Source of the DNA: JASHSH01 sp036490215
Lineage (GTDB): Bacteria > Pseudomonadota > Alphaproteobacteria > Rhodospirillales > Magnetospirillaceae
Direction of reading: 5' to 3'
Assembly: GCA_036490215.1 (NCBI GenBank)
Contig: DASXEH010000094.1
Span: 1 to 48,529 of the forward strand
DNA: 48,529 nucleotides
Each line of letters opens with the position of its first letter. Position 1 is the stretch's first letter. The translations under genes and the position numbers were made by a program. The notes beneath the pieces are model-generated. The model had not been told where the DNA came from. It was given only the letters and a program-made list of their open reading frames with translations, and searched no databases. Below, one piece after another: positions 34,003-42,008 of this stretch.

Positions 34003-34803
34003 ATGATGACGAAGGATTTTGGCCGCAGGGCGTGGGCAATGGCGGCCGGTGTCGTGATGGGTATGGTTCTCTCCACCGCGGCGCATGCCGACGTCAATGA
34101 TGCTGGGCTCAAGGCGTATAAGAGGTACGGTATCGACAAGATCGATGCGGCGCTGGCCGGCGCCAAGGATCTGAAGGCGAAGGTTGTCGCCAAGGACGTG
34201 GCCGGGGCGCAGGCCGCTTGGAAGAAGGCGCGCGTGGGTTGGGAAGGCGCCGAAGTCTTCACCGGCGAATTCTTCTCCGAGCTCGACGAGAAGATCGATG
34301 CCTGGCCCGATGCCAAGTCCGGCTTCCACGCGATCGAAGCGCCGCTGTTTGCGGGCGAGCTCGATGCGATCGGCCCGCAGGTCGACGACCTGGTCGCCAA
34401 CCTCCAGGAATTCGACACGAAGCTGAAGGCGAAGGATTTCGCATTCACCGGCCAGGGCCTGATCAACGGCGCCGCCGGCCTTGCCTATGAGATCGGCGAC
34501 AACAAGTCGAAGGGCGGCGAGTCGCAGTTCGCGGGCACCTCGCTGGTCGACATCAAGAACAACATGATCGGTATCGACGCGACCTTCGACAACGTGTTCG
34601 AAAAGCCGCTCTCGAAGAAGGATGCCAAATTCGCCAAAAAGCTCGACGCGCAGGTCGACGCCGTGCTCGATATGGTGAAGAAGGCGAAGGATATGAAGGC
34701 GGTCGATCAGGACAAGCTGCGCGCCGCTGGTGAAGAATTGGCTGTCGATTTCCAGACGGCCGCCGAGAAGCTCGGCCTGCAAAAGCCGAAGCTCGGAGAC
34801 TGA
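34003..34803 (+). CDS. imelysin-family (M75) periplasmic protein, EfeO-like domain
   Basis: A 266-residue exported protein with a signal peptide cleaved near TAAHA-D. The remaining chain is helical and contains the metal-binding HxxE motif, His109-Ala-Ile-Glu112, in SGFHAIEAPLFAGELD. This is the mark of the M75 domain of EfeO, which binds ferrous or ferric iron in the periplasm for the EfeU permease. EfeO normally has a cupredoxin domain in front; here that domain is absent and a separate cupredoxin gene lies 1.5 kb downstream. I start at the ATG at 34003 because GGAG lies five bases before it; another ATG exists at 33988. A Fur-like box is just upstream. Confidence 0.85.
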   Translation: MMTKDFGRRAWAMAAGVVMGMVLSTAAHADVNDAGLKAYKRYGIDKIDAALAGAKDLKAKVVAKDVAGAQAAWKKARVGWEGAEVFTGEFFSELDEKIDAWPDAKSGFHAIEAPLFAGELDAIGPQVDDLVANLQEFDTKLKAKDFAFTGQGLINGAAGLAYEIGDNKSKGGESQFAGTSLVDIKNNMIGIDATFDNVFEKPLSKKDAKFAKKLDAQVDAVLDMVKKAKDMKAVDQDKLRAAGEELAVDFQTAAEKLGLQKPKLGD

Positions 34804-34815
34804 TAGAGGGTAGAC

Positions 34816-36258
34816 GTGACGCGACGGAGTCTCGTTTCTTTTGCGGCGGCGTCGGCCCTTTTAGCAGGGCTGGCGCTGTTCGCTTTTGCGGCGGTTGAGA
34901 ACGCGGGCGCGTTTCCGGTTACCGCCGACACGGGGCTGCTGCCGGTCGGCACCGAGCTCAACGAAGACGCGCTCGATCAGCCGACCGAGATTTTTCATAG
35001 CGATCTGGTCGGCGGCAAACATTCCTATCTCGTCAATCTCGGTGATATGGCCTTCAGCTCGCCGCTGATCTTCGGCGGCCTCGCGCGCCAGTCCAGCATC
35101 AGCTGCAACACCTGCCATCAAAGTGGCGCCGGCAATCCGAAATTGTTCGTTCCCGGTCTGTCGACCCATCCCGGCAATTTCGACACCACCAGCGCGATCT
35201 TCCAGCCCAAGGCGGATAACGGCGTGCTCGACCCGGTGACGCCGCCGTCTTTGCGCGGCGCGCGCTATCTGTATCCCTACGGTCATGACGGACGCTTCGC
35301 GTCGCTGCGCGATTTCGTGCGCAACGTGATCGTGAATGAATTTGCGGGACCCGAACCCAGCCCTGCGATTCTCGACGGGCTGGTCGCCTATATCCAGGAC
35401 ATCGAGTTCCTGCCGAACAAGCGCATCGACTCCGATGGCCATCTGGCGCTGGGCGCGGGCGATCCCGAGAAGCGCGGCGAAGCGCTGTTCAGTAAGTCGT
35501 TCCCGAACGATCCAGGCATGAGCTGTGTGTCATGCCATGTGCCGTCGGCGGCGTTTGCCGATCACGTGCAGCACGACATCGGCTCGGGCGGCTATTTCAA
35601 AACACCGACCTTGCGCGGCGCCAATTTCAACGCGCCCTATTTCCATGATGGGCGCTTCACCACCTATGAACAGGTGATCAACTATTTTGACCACGCGTTC
35701 AAAATCCACTACACGCCACAGGATCACGCCGATCTGATCGCTTATCTCACCGCGATCGGCGATGGCGATCAGCCGTTCACGCGCGACAGTGCTGCTTTGG
35801 AGATCGATGAGGCGACGCGTTTCATCAGCGTCCTCGCCGTCGCGATTCCCGCGCATGACCAGCCGATCATCCAACTGACCGCCGATACGGTCGGCATCGA
35901 GTTGCGCGAACTCGCCGAGTTCTTCCCCGAGCGCAAGGACACCAGCGTCAAAGGTGGCGACGTCGAGCGCACGAAAGCGCGCGATGCGGCGCGGGGATTG
36001 GTGCTGTCGCTGCGCGCGGTCGAACTGGCGGTACGCGACGGCGATTTCGATGAAGCTGAAAAGCGCTTCGCGTCGTTCAAGGCCGATATGGCTGCGGCCC
36101 AGCCGATCCTGCAGGCGGCCGAGCCGTGGTCGCTGTTTAATCCCGATATTCGCGCCACCCATTTCGCGGCGCTCCGCAACCTAGCGGCTGCGGCCGGCGT
36201 CAAACTCGACGATCAGGCCGCCGATGAGACCGCCGCCCCATCATCGATGAAACAGTAG
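34816..36258 (+). CDS. periplasmic di-haem c-type cytochrome, cytochrome c peroxidase family
   Basis: A 480-residue exported protein with two haem c sites, Cys97-NTC-His101 and Cys237-VSC-His241, each in a cytochrome c peroxidase-like module (SISCNTCHQSGAG; GMSCVSCHVPSAAF). The repeated segment LRGARYLYPYGHDGRF and LRGANFNAPYFHDGRF supports the family. Residues from about 355 onward form a helical extension that is not part of standard peroxidases. A hydrophobic signal or anchor lies at 5-27. It begins with GTG, GAGGG five bases upstream, 12 bp after the imelysin gene. A role in oxidising or reducing iron during uptake is inferred from context. Confidence 0.85.
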   Translation: MTRRSLVSFAAASALLAGLALFAFAAVENAGAFPVTADTGLLPVGTELNEDALDQPTEIFHSDLVGGKHSYLVNLGDMAFSSPLIFGGLARQSSISCNTCHQSGAGNPKLFVPGLSTHPGNFDTTSAIFQPKADNGVLDPVTPPSLRGARYLYPYGHDGRFASLRDFVRNVIVNEFAGPEPSPAILDGLVAYIQDIEFLPNKRIDSDGHLALGAGDPEKRGEALFSKSFPNDPGMSCVSCHVPSAAFADHVQHDIGSGGYFKTPTLRGANFNAPYFHDGRFTTYEQVINYFDHAFKIHYTPQDHADLIAYLTAIGDGDQPFTRDSAALEIDEATRFISVLAVAIPAHDQPIIQLTADTVGIELRELAEFFPERKDTSVKGGDVERTKARDAARGLVLSLRAVELAVRDGDFDEAEKRFASFKADMAAAQPILQAAEPWSLFNPDIRATHFAALRNLAAAAGVKLDDQAADETAAPSSMKQ

Positions 36259-36279
36259 GTTCGAGGACAAGGAGTGATC

Positions 36280-36630
36280 ATGACCAAAAGCATCCACCTT
36301 CATTTCGCCGCTGCCGCGCTGGCCGCGTTTCTGGTTGCCGGCATGGCGGGCATTGCCGCAGCCGATGAAGCGACGCTGACCCTCACGCTGAAGAATCACA
36401 AATTCGATCCATTGGTGCCGACCGTGCCCGCCGGCGTGCGCGTCAAGATCACCGCGACGAATGCGGACGACTCGCCGGCCGAAATCGAAAGCGGGGACTT
36501 CAAGCTCGAGAAGGTCGTGCCGGCAGGCAAGACCGTGGTGGTGACCATCGGCCCGCTAAAGCCGGGCACCTACAAGATCTACGACGAGTATCACGAGGAC
36601 GAATCGACCACGGATTTCATCGCGAAGTAG
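36280..36630 (+). CDS. EfeO-type cupredoxin-domain protein
   Basis: A 116-residue exported protein with a signal peptide ending near GIAAA-D. The mature part is one cupredoxin-like domain: TLTLKNHKFDPLVPTVPAGVRV, DSPAEIESGDFKLEKVVPAGK and LKPGTYKIYDEYHED. It lacks the Cys-x-n-His ligand set of blue copper proteins, as in the cupredoxin domain of EfeO. AAGGAG lies five bases before the ATG at 36280. It follows the cytochrome gene at 21 bp and is ended by a strong terminator. I read it as the detached N-terminal half of EfeO. Confidence 0.85.
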   Translation: MTKSIHLHFAAAALAAFLVAGMAGIAAADEATLTLTLKNHKFDPLVPTVPAGVRVKITATNADDSPAEIESGDFKLEKVVPAGKTVVVTIGPLKPGTYKIYDEYHEDESTTDFIAK

Positions 36631-36655
36631 TCGTTGCTGCTTAGTCGGAAACAGA

Positions 36656-36685
36656 GGGCGCCATGCTCAGCATGGTGCCCTTTTT
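36656..36685 (+). terminator. intrinsic terminator after the cupredoxin gene
   Basis: GGGCGCCATGC and GCATGGTGCCC pair over 11 positions (one G-U) around a three-base loop, followed by TTTTT. It ends the imelysin-cytochrome-cupredoxin transcript and separates it from the porin gene. Confidence 0.93.
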
Positions 36686-36790
36686 GTTTGGGGCGGCCTC
36701 AGAAATCGCGGCGCTGATCTCTGCCTGCCCGTATGCGTAGACAAGCGTTCAAAAAAAGTTTTTGCGAATCATTATTATTTTCTTTGCAAA

Positions 36791-36805
36791 TGCGAGTCAG
36801 TCGCA
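36791..36805. promoter_or_regulatory. Fur-like box upstream of the porin gene
   Basis: TGCGAGTCAGTCGCA is a 7-1-7 inverted repeat with fully complementary outer five bases. A second half-matching site, TGCGAATCATTATTA, lies at 36763-36777. The pair sits in an AT-rich block about 95 bp before the porin ATG. Confidence 0.65.
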
Positions 36806-36897
36806 TAAAGATCACGCCTGTCTCCTTGATGCCGCTGCCGATCCCTGCAGGACGGCGCCCCAGCGGTGGCTGGTCATTAGAAAAATGGAGTGTCCCG

Positions 36898-38376
36898 ATG
36901 CCGAATCGTCGGCTTTCCTCGAAGAAACGCGCAACCAACCGCCCTGTCGTGGCGTCGTTGGGCGCAAGCCTGATTGCCATCTGCGGCGCGACCCTGTTGG
37001 GTGCGATGCCCGCGCAGGCCGCCGATCTCACCGCCAGCACCAATGCCGATCCGAGTTTCTTTACCGGCCTGTTCGGTGAATCGCGCGCCAATCTCCTCGG
37101 CGATATGGGCGGGCTGCGCACCGCGCTCGGCAATTACGGCATCACCTTCAACCTGACCGAGACCAGTGAAGAGCTGGGCAACGTCACCGGCGGCACCCAG
37201 CGCGGCTTCGATTACGAAGGCCTGACCACGGCCACCGTCCAGGTCGATACCAGCAAGGCGTTCGGTCCCGAGGGCGGCACCTTCAACGTCAGCGCGCTCC
37301 AGATTCACGGCCGCAATCTCAGCGCCGACAATCTCTCCTCGCTGCAAACCGCCAGCGGCATCGAAGCCGAAGGCACCACGCGCCTGTGGGAACTCTGGTA
37401 TCAGCAGAGTTTCCTCGACGGCGATTTCGACGTGAAGTTCGGCCAGCAGAGCATCGACCAGGAATTCATGGCGAGCCAGGGTTCGGCGCTCTACGTCAAC
37501 ACGATGATGGGCTGGCCGATGGTGCCGTCCGCGGACCTCTATGCCGGTGGTCCGGCCTATCCGCTGTCGTCGCTCGGTTTCCGCGCACGCGGCAATATCG
37601 CGCGTAACGTGACGGTCCTTGCCGGCATGTTCGACGACAACCCGCCCGGTGGTTCGTTCTCCAATGACGATCAGCTGCTCGGCGCCGAAGCCGGCGGCAC
37701 GCGCTTCAATCTCGGCACGGGCGCCTTGATCATCAGCGAAATCCAGTACGGCGTGAATCAGCCGGCGTTGGGCGATATGGCGACGCCCGATCAGAAAGAC
37801 GGCCTGCCCGGCATGTACAAGTTGGGCTTCTGGTACGACACGGCGAAGTATCCCGATCAGCGCTTCGACGCGTCGGGCGTTTCGCTCGCCACTTCGGCCA
37901 CCGGCATTCCGGCGATGCATCAAGGCAACTACAGCTTCTACGCCGTCGCCGATCAGACGATCTGGCAGCCCGATCCGCAGGATCCGCAATCGGTGGCCGT
38001 CTTCATTCGTCCGATGTGGGCGCCGGATGATCGCAACGCGATCGACTTCAGCGTCAACGCCGGCGTGAACCTCAAGGCGCCGCTGCCGGGCCGCGACGAC
38101 GATACCTTCGGCGTCGGCTATGGCCTCGCCCATGTCAGCAGCCGTCTGGCGGCTCTCGACGGCGATCTCACCGCTGCCGGCAGCCCGACGATCAAGCAGA
38201 CGCAGGAACAGTTCATCGAAGTCACCTATCAGGCGCAGGTCGCGCAGTGGTGGCAGGTGCAACCCGATGTCCAATACGTCTTCAATCCGGGCGCCGGGGA
38301 ATACAACCCCAACAACGTCGCGGAAAAGGTCAAAGACGAGTTGGTCCTGGGTGTCCGCACCAACATCACGTTCTAA
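36898..38376 (+). CDS. OprB-family outer-membrane porin
   Basis: A 492-residue exported protein with a long signal region (basic start, hydrophobic core, PAQAA-D cleavage near residue 42). The mature part begins with helix-like sequence and then shows the OprB pattern: TFNLTETSEELGNVTGGTQRG, LWYQQSFLDGDFDVKFGQQS, SALYVNTMMGWP and the closing LVLGVRTNITF, ending in aromatic Phe as barrel proteins do. OprB porins of Pseudomonas admit sugars. Here the Fur-like boxes and neighbours suggest a role in iron or iron-complex diffusion, which is an inference. The ATG at 36898 has GGAG seven bases upstream. Confidence 0.85.
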   Translation: MPNRRLSSKKRATNRPVVASLGASLIAICGATLLGAMPAQAADLTASTNADPSFFTGLFGESRANLLGDMGGLRTALGNYGITFNLTETSEELGNVTGGTQRGFDYEGLTTATVQVDTSKAFGPEGGTFNVSALQIHGRNLSADNLSSLQTASGIEAEGTTRLWELWYQQSFLDGDFDVKFGQQSIDQEFMASQGSALYVNTMMGWPMVPSADLYAGGPAYPLSSLGFRARGNIARNVTVLAGMFDDNPPGGSFSNDDQLLGAEAGGTRFNLGTGALIISEIQYGVNQPALGDMATPDQKDGLPGMYKLGFWYDTAKYPDQRFDASGVSLATSATGIPAMHQGNYSFYAVADQTIWQPDPQDPQSVAVFIRPMWAPDDRNAIDFSVNAGVNLKAPLPGRDDDTFGVGYGLAHVSSRLAALDGDLTAAGSPTIKQTQEQFIEVTYQAQVAQWWQVQPDVQYVFNPGAGEYNPNNVAEKVKDELVLGVRTNITF

Positions 38377-38395
38377 AATCGATTTCTAAATCAGT

Positions 38396-38428
38396 GGCTT
38401 AGTCTTCGGCTAAGCCCGGGTTGCCGGG
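38396..38428 (+). terminator. possible terminator after the porin gene
   Basis: GGCTTAG and CTAAGCC form a perfect seven-base stem with a seven-base loop, followed by a second small hairpin CCCGG/CCGGG. No T-run follows, so termination is uncertain. Confidence 0.4.
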
Positions 38429-38461
38429 CATATTGACGGGTGGCGATGCGAGTGCCAGTAT

Positions 38462-38476
38462 TGCAAATCACTCGCA
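38462..38476. promoter_or_regulatory. Fur-like box upstream of the propeller gene
   Basis: TGCAAATCACTCGCA has the same 7-1-7 layout as the boxes at 33945 and 36791, with one arm TGCAAAT and the other ACTCGCA. It lies 74 bp before the ATG of the next gene and probably controls the block that ends with efeB and efeU. Confidence 0.65.
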
Positions 38477-38549
38477 ATTGCATATTTTCAATGGGCTCGG
38501 CAGACCCGCGGTAACGAATATTGGCGTTTGCTCGAGAGGAGAGCCCTTC

Positions 38550-39701
38550 ATGACGGGTCGTAAGGTGGTGGCGTTTGGCGGACGGATTGCGGCTGCGGCG
38601 GCGTTGGCCGGCGCGGTGACGCTGGTGTCGAGCGTTTCGGTGTTCGCGGCCGATGGCGGCGGATTCCTCGAGACGATTCACAAGCACACAACCGTGACGT
38701 CTTCGGTGCCGGAAAACGGCGATCAGAATCCCTATGCGTTGGTCGTAGCGCCAGTGTCGGCCGGCAAGATCGTCAAGGACGATCTGCTGATCGACAACTT
38801 CAACGACAAGAACAACCTGCAGGGCCTCGGCACCACCATCGTCGACTTCAATCCGTCGACCGAGAAGCTGGCCGTTTTCGCGCAACTGCCGCGTCACCTC
38901 GATGGTTGCCCGGGCGGCGTCGGTCTGACCACGGCGATGACGATGCTGAAGTCGGGTTGGGTGATCGTCGGCAGCCTGCCGAGCAATGACGGCACCACGG
39001 CCACCAAGGGCCAGGGCTGCTTGATCGTTCTCGACGCGAACGGAAAAGTCGCCGGCACGCTGACCAGCCCGAACATCAACGGGCCGTGGGGTAACATGGC
39101 CGTGATCGACAATGGCGCCACCGCGACGCTGTTCGTCAGCAACACCGGCTTTGGCGTCGGCGCGCCGGAAGGCGACAACTCGCCGATCGTCAACAAGGCT
39201 ACCGTGGTGCGCGTGGAACTCGCGATCGCCGAGGGCAGGGCGCCGACGATCGCCAAGGAGACGGTGATCGCCAGCGGTCTTGGCGAACAGGCCGACAAGG
39301 GCGTGTTCATCATCGGCCCGACCGGTCTCGCACTCGGCCAGGGCGGCGTGCTTTATGTTTCCGACGCGATCAGCAATCGTGTCATCGCCATCCCCGATGC
39401 CGCCACCCGCACCGACAGTGCCGGCACCGGCAAGGAAGTCACCAAGGGAGGCATGCTAAAGCGTCCGCTGGCGCTGTGCATCGCGCCGAACGGCCATTTG
39501 CTGGTGACCAACGGCCTGAACGGTCAAGTGGTCGAGATCGATCCGGTCTCGGGCAAGCAGCTCTACGCGCAATGGATCGACGCCGATAAGGCGCAGCAGC
39601 CCCCGGGCAGCGGCGATTTGTTCGGCATCGTCATGACCAGCAGCGGCAAGGGCTTCTATTACGTCGAAGACGACCAGAACACGGTGGTGCTGGCTCATTG
39701 A
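38550..39701 (+). CDS. exported beta-propeller-like protein (NHL/SMP-30-like)
   Basis: A 383-residue protein with a signal peptide cleaved near VSVFA-A. The mature chain has repeated blade-like segments: ALVVAPVSAGKIVKDDLLIDN, GWVIVGSLPSNDG, GCLIVLDANGKVAGTL, PTGLALGQGGVLYVSDAISNRVIAI, PLALCIAPNGHLLVTNGLNGQVVEIDP and GKGFYYVEDD. These resemble NHL or SMP-30-type propellers. No catalytic residues can be assigned. AGAGGAGAG precedes the ATG at 38550. It is the first gene of the block with efeB and efeU and has a Fur-like box in front, so a part in periplasmic iron handling is likely but unproven. Confidence 0.75.
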   Translation: MTGRKVVAFGGRIAAAAALAGAVTLVSSVSVFAADGGGFLETIHKHTTVTSSVPENGDQNPYALVVAPVSAGKIVKDDLLIDNFNDKNNLQGLGTTIVDFNPSTEKLAVFAQLPRHLDGCPGGVGLTTAMTMLKSGWVIVGSLPSNDGTTATKGQGCLIVLDANGKVAGTLTSPNINGPWGNMAVIDNGATATLFVSNTGFGVGAPEGDNSPIVNKATVVRVELAIAEGRAPTIAKETVIASGLGEQADKGVFIIGPTGLALGQGGVLYVSDAISNRVIAIPDAATRTDSAGTGKEVTKGGMLKRPLALCIAPNGHLLVTNGLNGQVVEIDPVSGKQLYAQWIDADKAQQPPGSGDLFGIVMTSSGKGFYYVEDDQNTVVLAH

Positions 39702-39737
39702 GCCAGCCCACAGAAATGAGTACCGAGTACGAGGTCC

Positions 39738-41018
39738 ATGAGCGACGATTCAAATGACACGGTAAAGCCCTCCCGTCGCGGTTTCCTTGCCGGGGCGGGA
39801 GGATTGTTGGCTGCTGCCGGTGCAACCGCAGCGGCCGGTCAGCCCAGCGTAGCGGCCGACGCGCCGGCTGCGCCGCCGGTCGATAAGCAAAAAGCGACCG
39901 AACCGTTCTTCGGCCCGCGCCAAGCGGGCATCGAGACGTCGCAGCAAAGCCATACCTATGTTGCGGCGCTCGATCTCGCGACGACGAAGCGCGATGACAT
40001 CATCGGCATGCTGAAGACCTGGACGCGTGCCGCAGCCAATATGACGGCCGGCAAATTCGCCGCGCCTATGAATCAGGATCTCGCCGCGCCGGGCGCCGAC
40101 AGCAACGAAGCCTCCGGTCTCGCACCGGCACGCCTCACCCTGACCTTCGGTTTCGGCGCCGGAATGTTCGTGAAGGACGGCAAGGATCGCTACGGCCTTG
40201 CCGCCCATCGTCCCGAGGCGATGGTCGATCTGCCGCGCTTCAACGGTGATCAGCTTGTCGATACCAAGACCGGCGGCGATCTGTCGATCCAGGCCTGCGC
40301 CGACGATCCGCAGGTCGCATTCCATGCCGTGCGCCAGTTGGTGCGGTTGGCCTATGGCGCGGCGGATATGCGCTGGACCCAGTCGGGCTTCCTCTCGACG
40401 CCGCAAACCGGCGGCACACCGCGCAATCTGATGGGCTTCAAGGACGGCACCGGCCGCCCGACCGATCTGGACAAATTCGTCTGGGTCGGTGACGAGGGTA
40501 AGTGGATGAAAGGCGGCAGCTATGCGGTCGTGCGCCGCATCCGCATCGCGCTCGAACACTGGGACCGCACCGAAGTCGATTTCCAGGAACAGGTGATCGG
40601 CCGCCAGAAATATTCCGGTGCGCCAATCGGCGGGAAAAAAGAATTCGACAAAATCGATTTCGATGCCGCCGACAAGGATGGCAATCCAATCATCGCCGAT
40701 ACCGCGCATCTCCGTCTTGCGCATGCGTCGACGAATGGCGGCGCGCAGATCTTGCGGCGCGGCTACTCCTACAACGACGGCGTGAACTTCACCGCCGAGC
40801 GTTGGCCGCCATGGCGCCAGGGCATGGAATACGATGCCGGCCTGTTGTTCGTCGCCTATCAACGCGATCCGCGCACCGGCTTCATCAAGATTTTCGAGAA
40901 GATGTCGAAGCTCGACATGCTCAACCAATTCGTAACCCACACGGGCGGAGGATTGTTCGCCTGCCCGCGCGGTGTGGCCGACGGCGAGTATATCGGTCAG
41001 CCGCTGTTCGAGATCTGA
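39738..41018 (+). CDS. efeB: deferrochelatase/peroxidase EfeB (DyP type)
   Basis: A 426-residue DyP-type haem peroxidase with a twin-arginine signal (PSRRGFLAGAGGLLAAAG). The catalytic distal motif GFKDGTGRP has Asp236, and the proximal haem ligand is probably His324 in DTAHLRLAHAS. It fits the EfeB subgroup, which serves with EfeO and EfeU in iron uptake and has been described both as peroxidase and as remover of iron from haem. Its start is 36 bp after the propeller gene, and efeU follows 15 bp later, so the three are one transcription unit. Confidence 0.94.
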   Translation: MSDDSNDTVKPSRRGFLAGAGGLLAAAGATAAAGQPSVAADAPAAPPVDKQKATEPFFGPRQAGIETSQQSHTYVAALDLATTKRDDIIGMLKTWTRAAANMTAGKFAAPMNQDLAAPGADSNEASGLAPARLTLTFGFGAGMFVKDGKDRYGLAAHRPEAMVDLPRFNGDQLVDTKTGGDLSIQACADDPQVAFHAVRQLVRLAYGAADMRWTQSGFLSTPQTGGTPRNLMGFKDGTGRPTDLDKFVWVGDEGKWMKGGSYAVVRRIRIALEHWDRTEVDFQEQVIGRQKYSGAPIGGKKEFDKIDFDAADKDGNPIIADTAHLRLAHASTNGGAQILRRGYSYNDGVNFTAERWPPWRQGMEYDAGLLFVAYQRDPRTGFIKIFEKMSKLDMLNQFVTHTGGGLFACPRGVADGEYIGQPLFEI

Positions 41019-41033
41019 GAGTTCGAGGTTTTC

Positions 41034-41879
41034 ATGTTAGGCGCCTTGGTCATCGTTTTCCGCGAAGTCATCGAAGCCGGTCTGATCGTCGGTATCGTTC
41101 TGGCCGCCGCGCGCGGCGTGGCCGGGCGCAATCTGTGGGTGTCGATCGGTATCGCGGGTGGCGCGCTCGGCGCGGCGATCGTGGCGATCTTCGCCGGCGC
41201 CATTGCGACGCAGTTCGAAGGTTCGGGCCAGGAGATGTTCAACGCGATCATCCTGGGCATCGCCGTCTGCATGCTGGGTTGGCACACGGGCTGGATGGCC
41301 AGCCATGGCCGCGAGATGGCGCGCGAGATGAAGGCGGTGGGCCAGGATGTCGCCGAAGGCCGCCGTCCGCTGACGGCGCTGGCCGTTGTGGTCGGCATCG
41401 CCGTGCTGCGCGAAGGCTCCGAGGTCGTGCTCTTCCTCTATGGTATCGCCGCCTCGGGCGGTGTCGATGCGACCGGTATTGTGGTCGGCGGTCTGCTCGG
41501 CGTGATCGCCGGCGCCGCGGTCACGGCGCTGATGTATTTCGGCCTGCTGCAGATTCCGGCGCGCCACCTGTTTTCAGCCACAACATGGCTGATCACGCTG
41601 CTCGCGGCTGGGCTCGGCTCGCAGGCCGTGTCGTTCCTGCAGCAGGGCAGCTTCATCAATGTGCTGACCGATCCGCTGTGGGATACGTCATGGCTGGTGT
41701 CCGATGGCAGCATCCTCGGCCGTCTGCTCAAGACGCTGGTGGGTTACACCGACTCGCCGACCGGGCTTCAGCTGATCGCCTATCTCTGTGTGATTGCTGC
41801 TTTCTATGCGCTCGCCCATTTCGTGCAGCGGGCCCATAGCCGCGCCCGTCACACGGCCGCGCTGGCGCATAAGCATTAA
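41034..41879 (+). CDS. efeU: iron permease EfeU (FTR1 family)
   Basis: A 281-residue inner-membrane protein with seven hydrophobic segments and the two REXXE iron-binding motifs: Arg10-Glu-Val-Ile-Glu14 in the first helix and Arg126-Glu-Gly-Ser-Glu130 in a central helix. Both are essential for transport in FTR1 and EfeU. It imports iron from the periplasm after oxidation. Its C-terminus is His-rich (ARHTAALAHKH). It is the last gene of the island and is followed by a palindromic repeat that may end the transcript. Confidence 0.95.
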   Translation: MLGALVIVFREVIEAGLIVGIVLAAARGVAGRNLWVSIGIAGGALGAAIVAIFAGAIATQFEGSGQEMFNAIILGIAVCMLGWHTGWMASHGREMAREMKAVGQDVAEGRRPLTALAVVVGIAVLREGSEVVLFLYGIAASGGVDATGIVVGGLLGVIAGAAVTALMYFGLLQIPARHLFSATTWLITLLAAGLGSQAVSFLQQGSFINVLTDPLWDTSWLVSDGSILGRLLKTLVGYTDSPTGLQLIAYLCVIAAFYALAHFVQRAHSRARHTAALAHKH

Positions 41880-41883
41880 GGCT

Positions 41884-41958
41884 GTCATTGCGAGCGAAGC
41901 GAAGCGAAGCAATCCACATCCAGGCGCGGATGGATTACTTCGCTTCGCTCGCAATGAC
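41884..41958. repeat. 75-bp palindromic repeat (family 3, copy 2)
   Basis: Starts GTCATTGCGAGCGAAGCG and ends CGCTCGCAATGAC, with GCAATCCA and TGGATTAC inside. It is the same family as the element at 23185-23263 and nearly symmetric. It lies five bases after the efeU stop and before the copper genes. Confidence 0.9.
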
Positions 41959-42008
41959 GTTGGCTGTGGTCTAGAATACCGTCCCGGACTAGGGGTGACG
42001 GAAATTCG

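Noticed and set aside
31962..34466. Minus-strand open frame of 834 codons opposite xseA and the imelysin gene
   Set aside because: It runs antisense to strongly recognised genes, has no homology signal and has the Arg/His/Ala-rich composition of shadow frames in GC-rich DNA.
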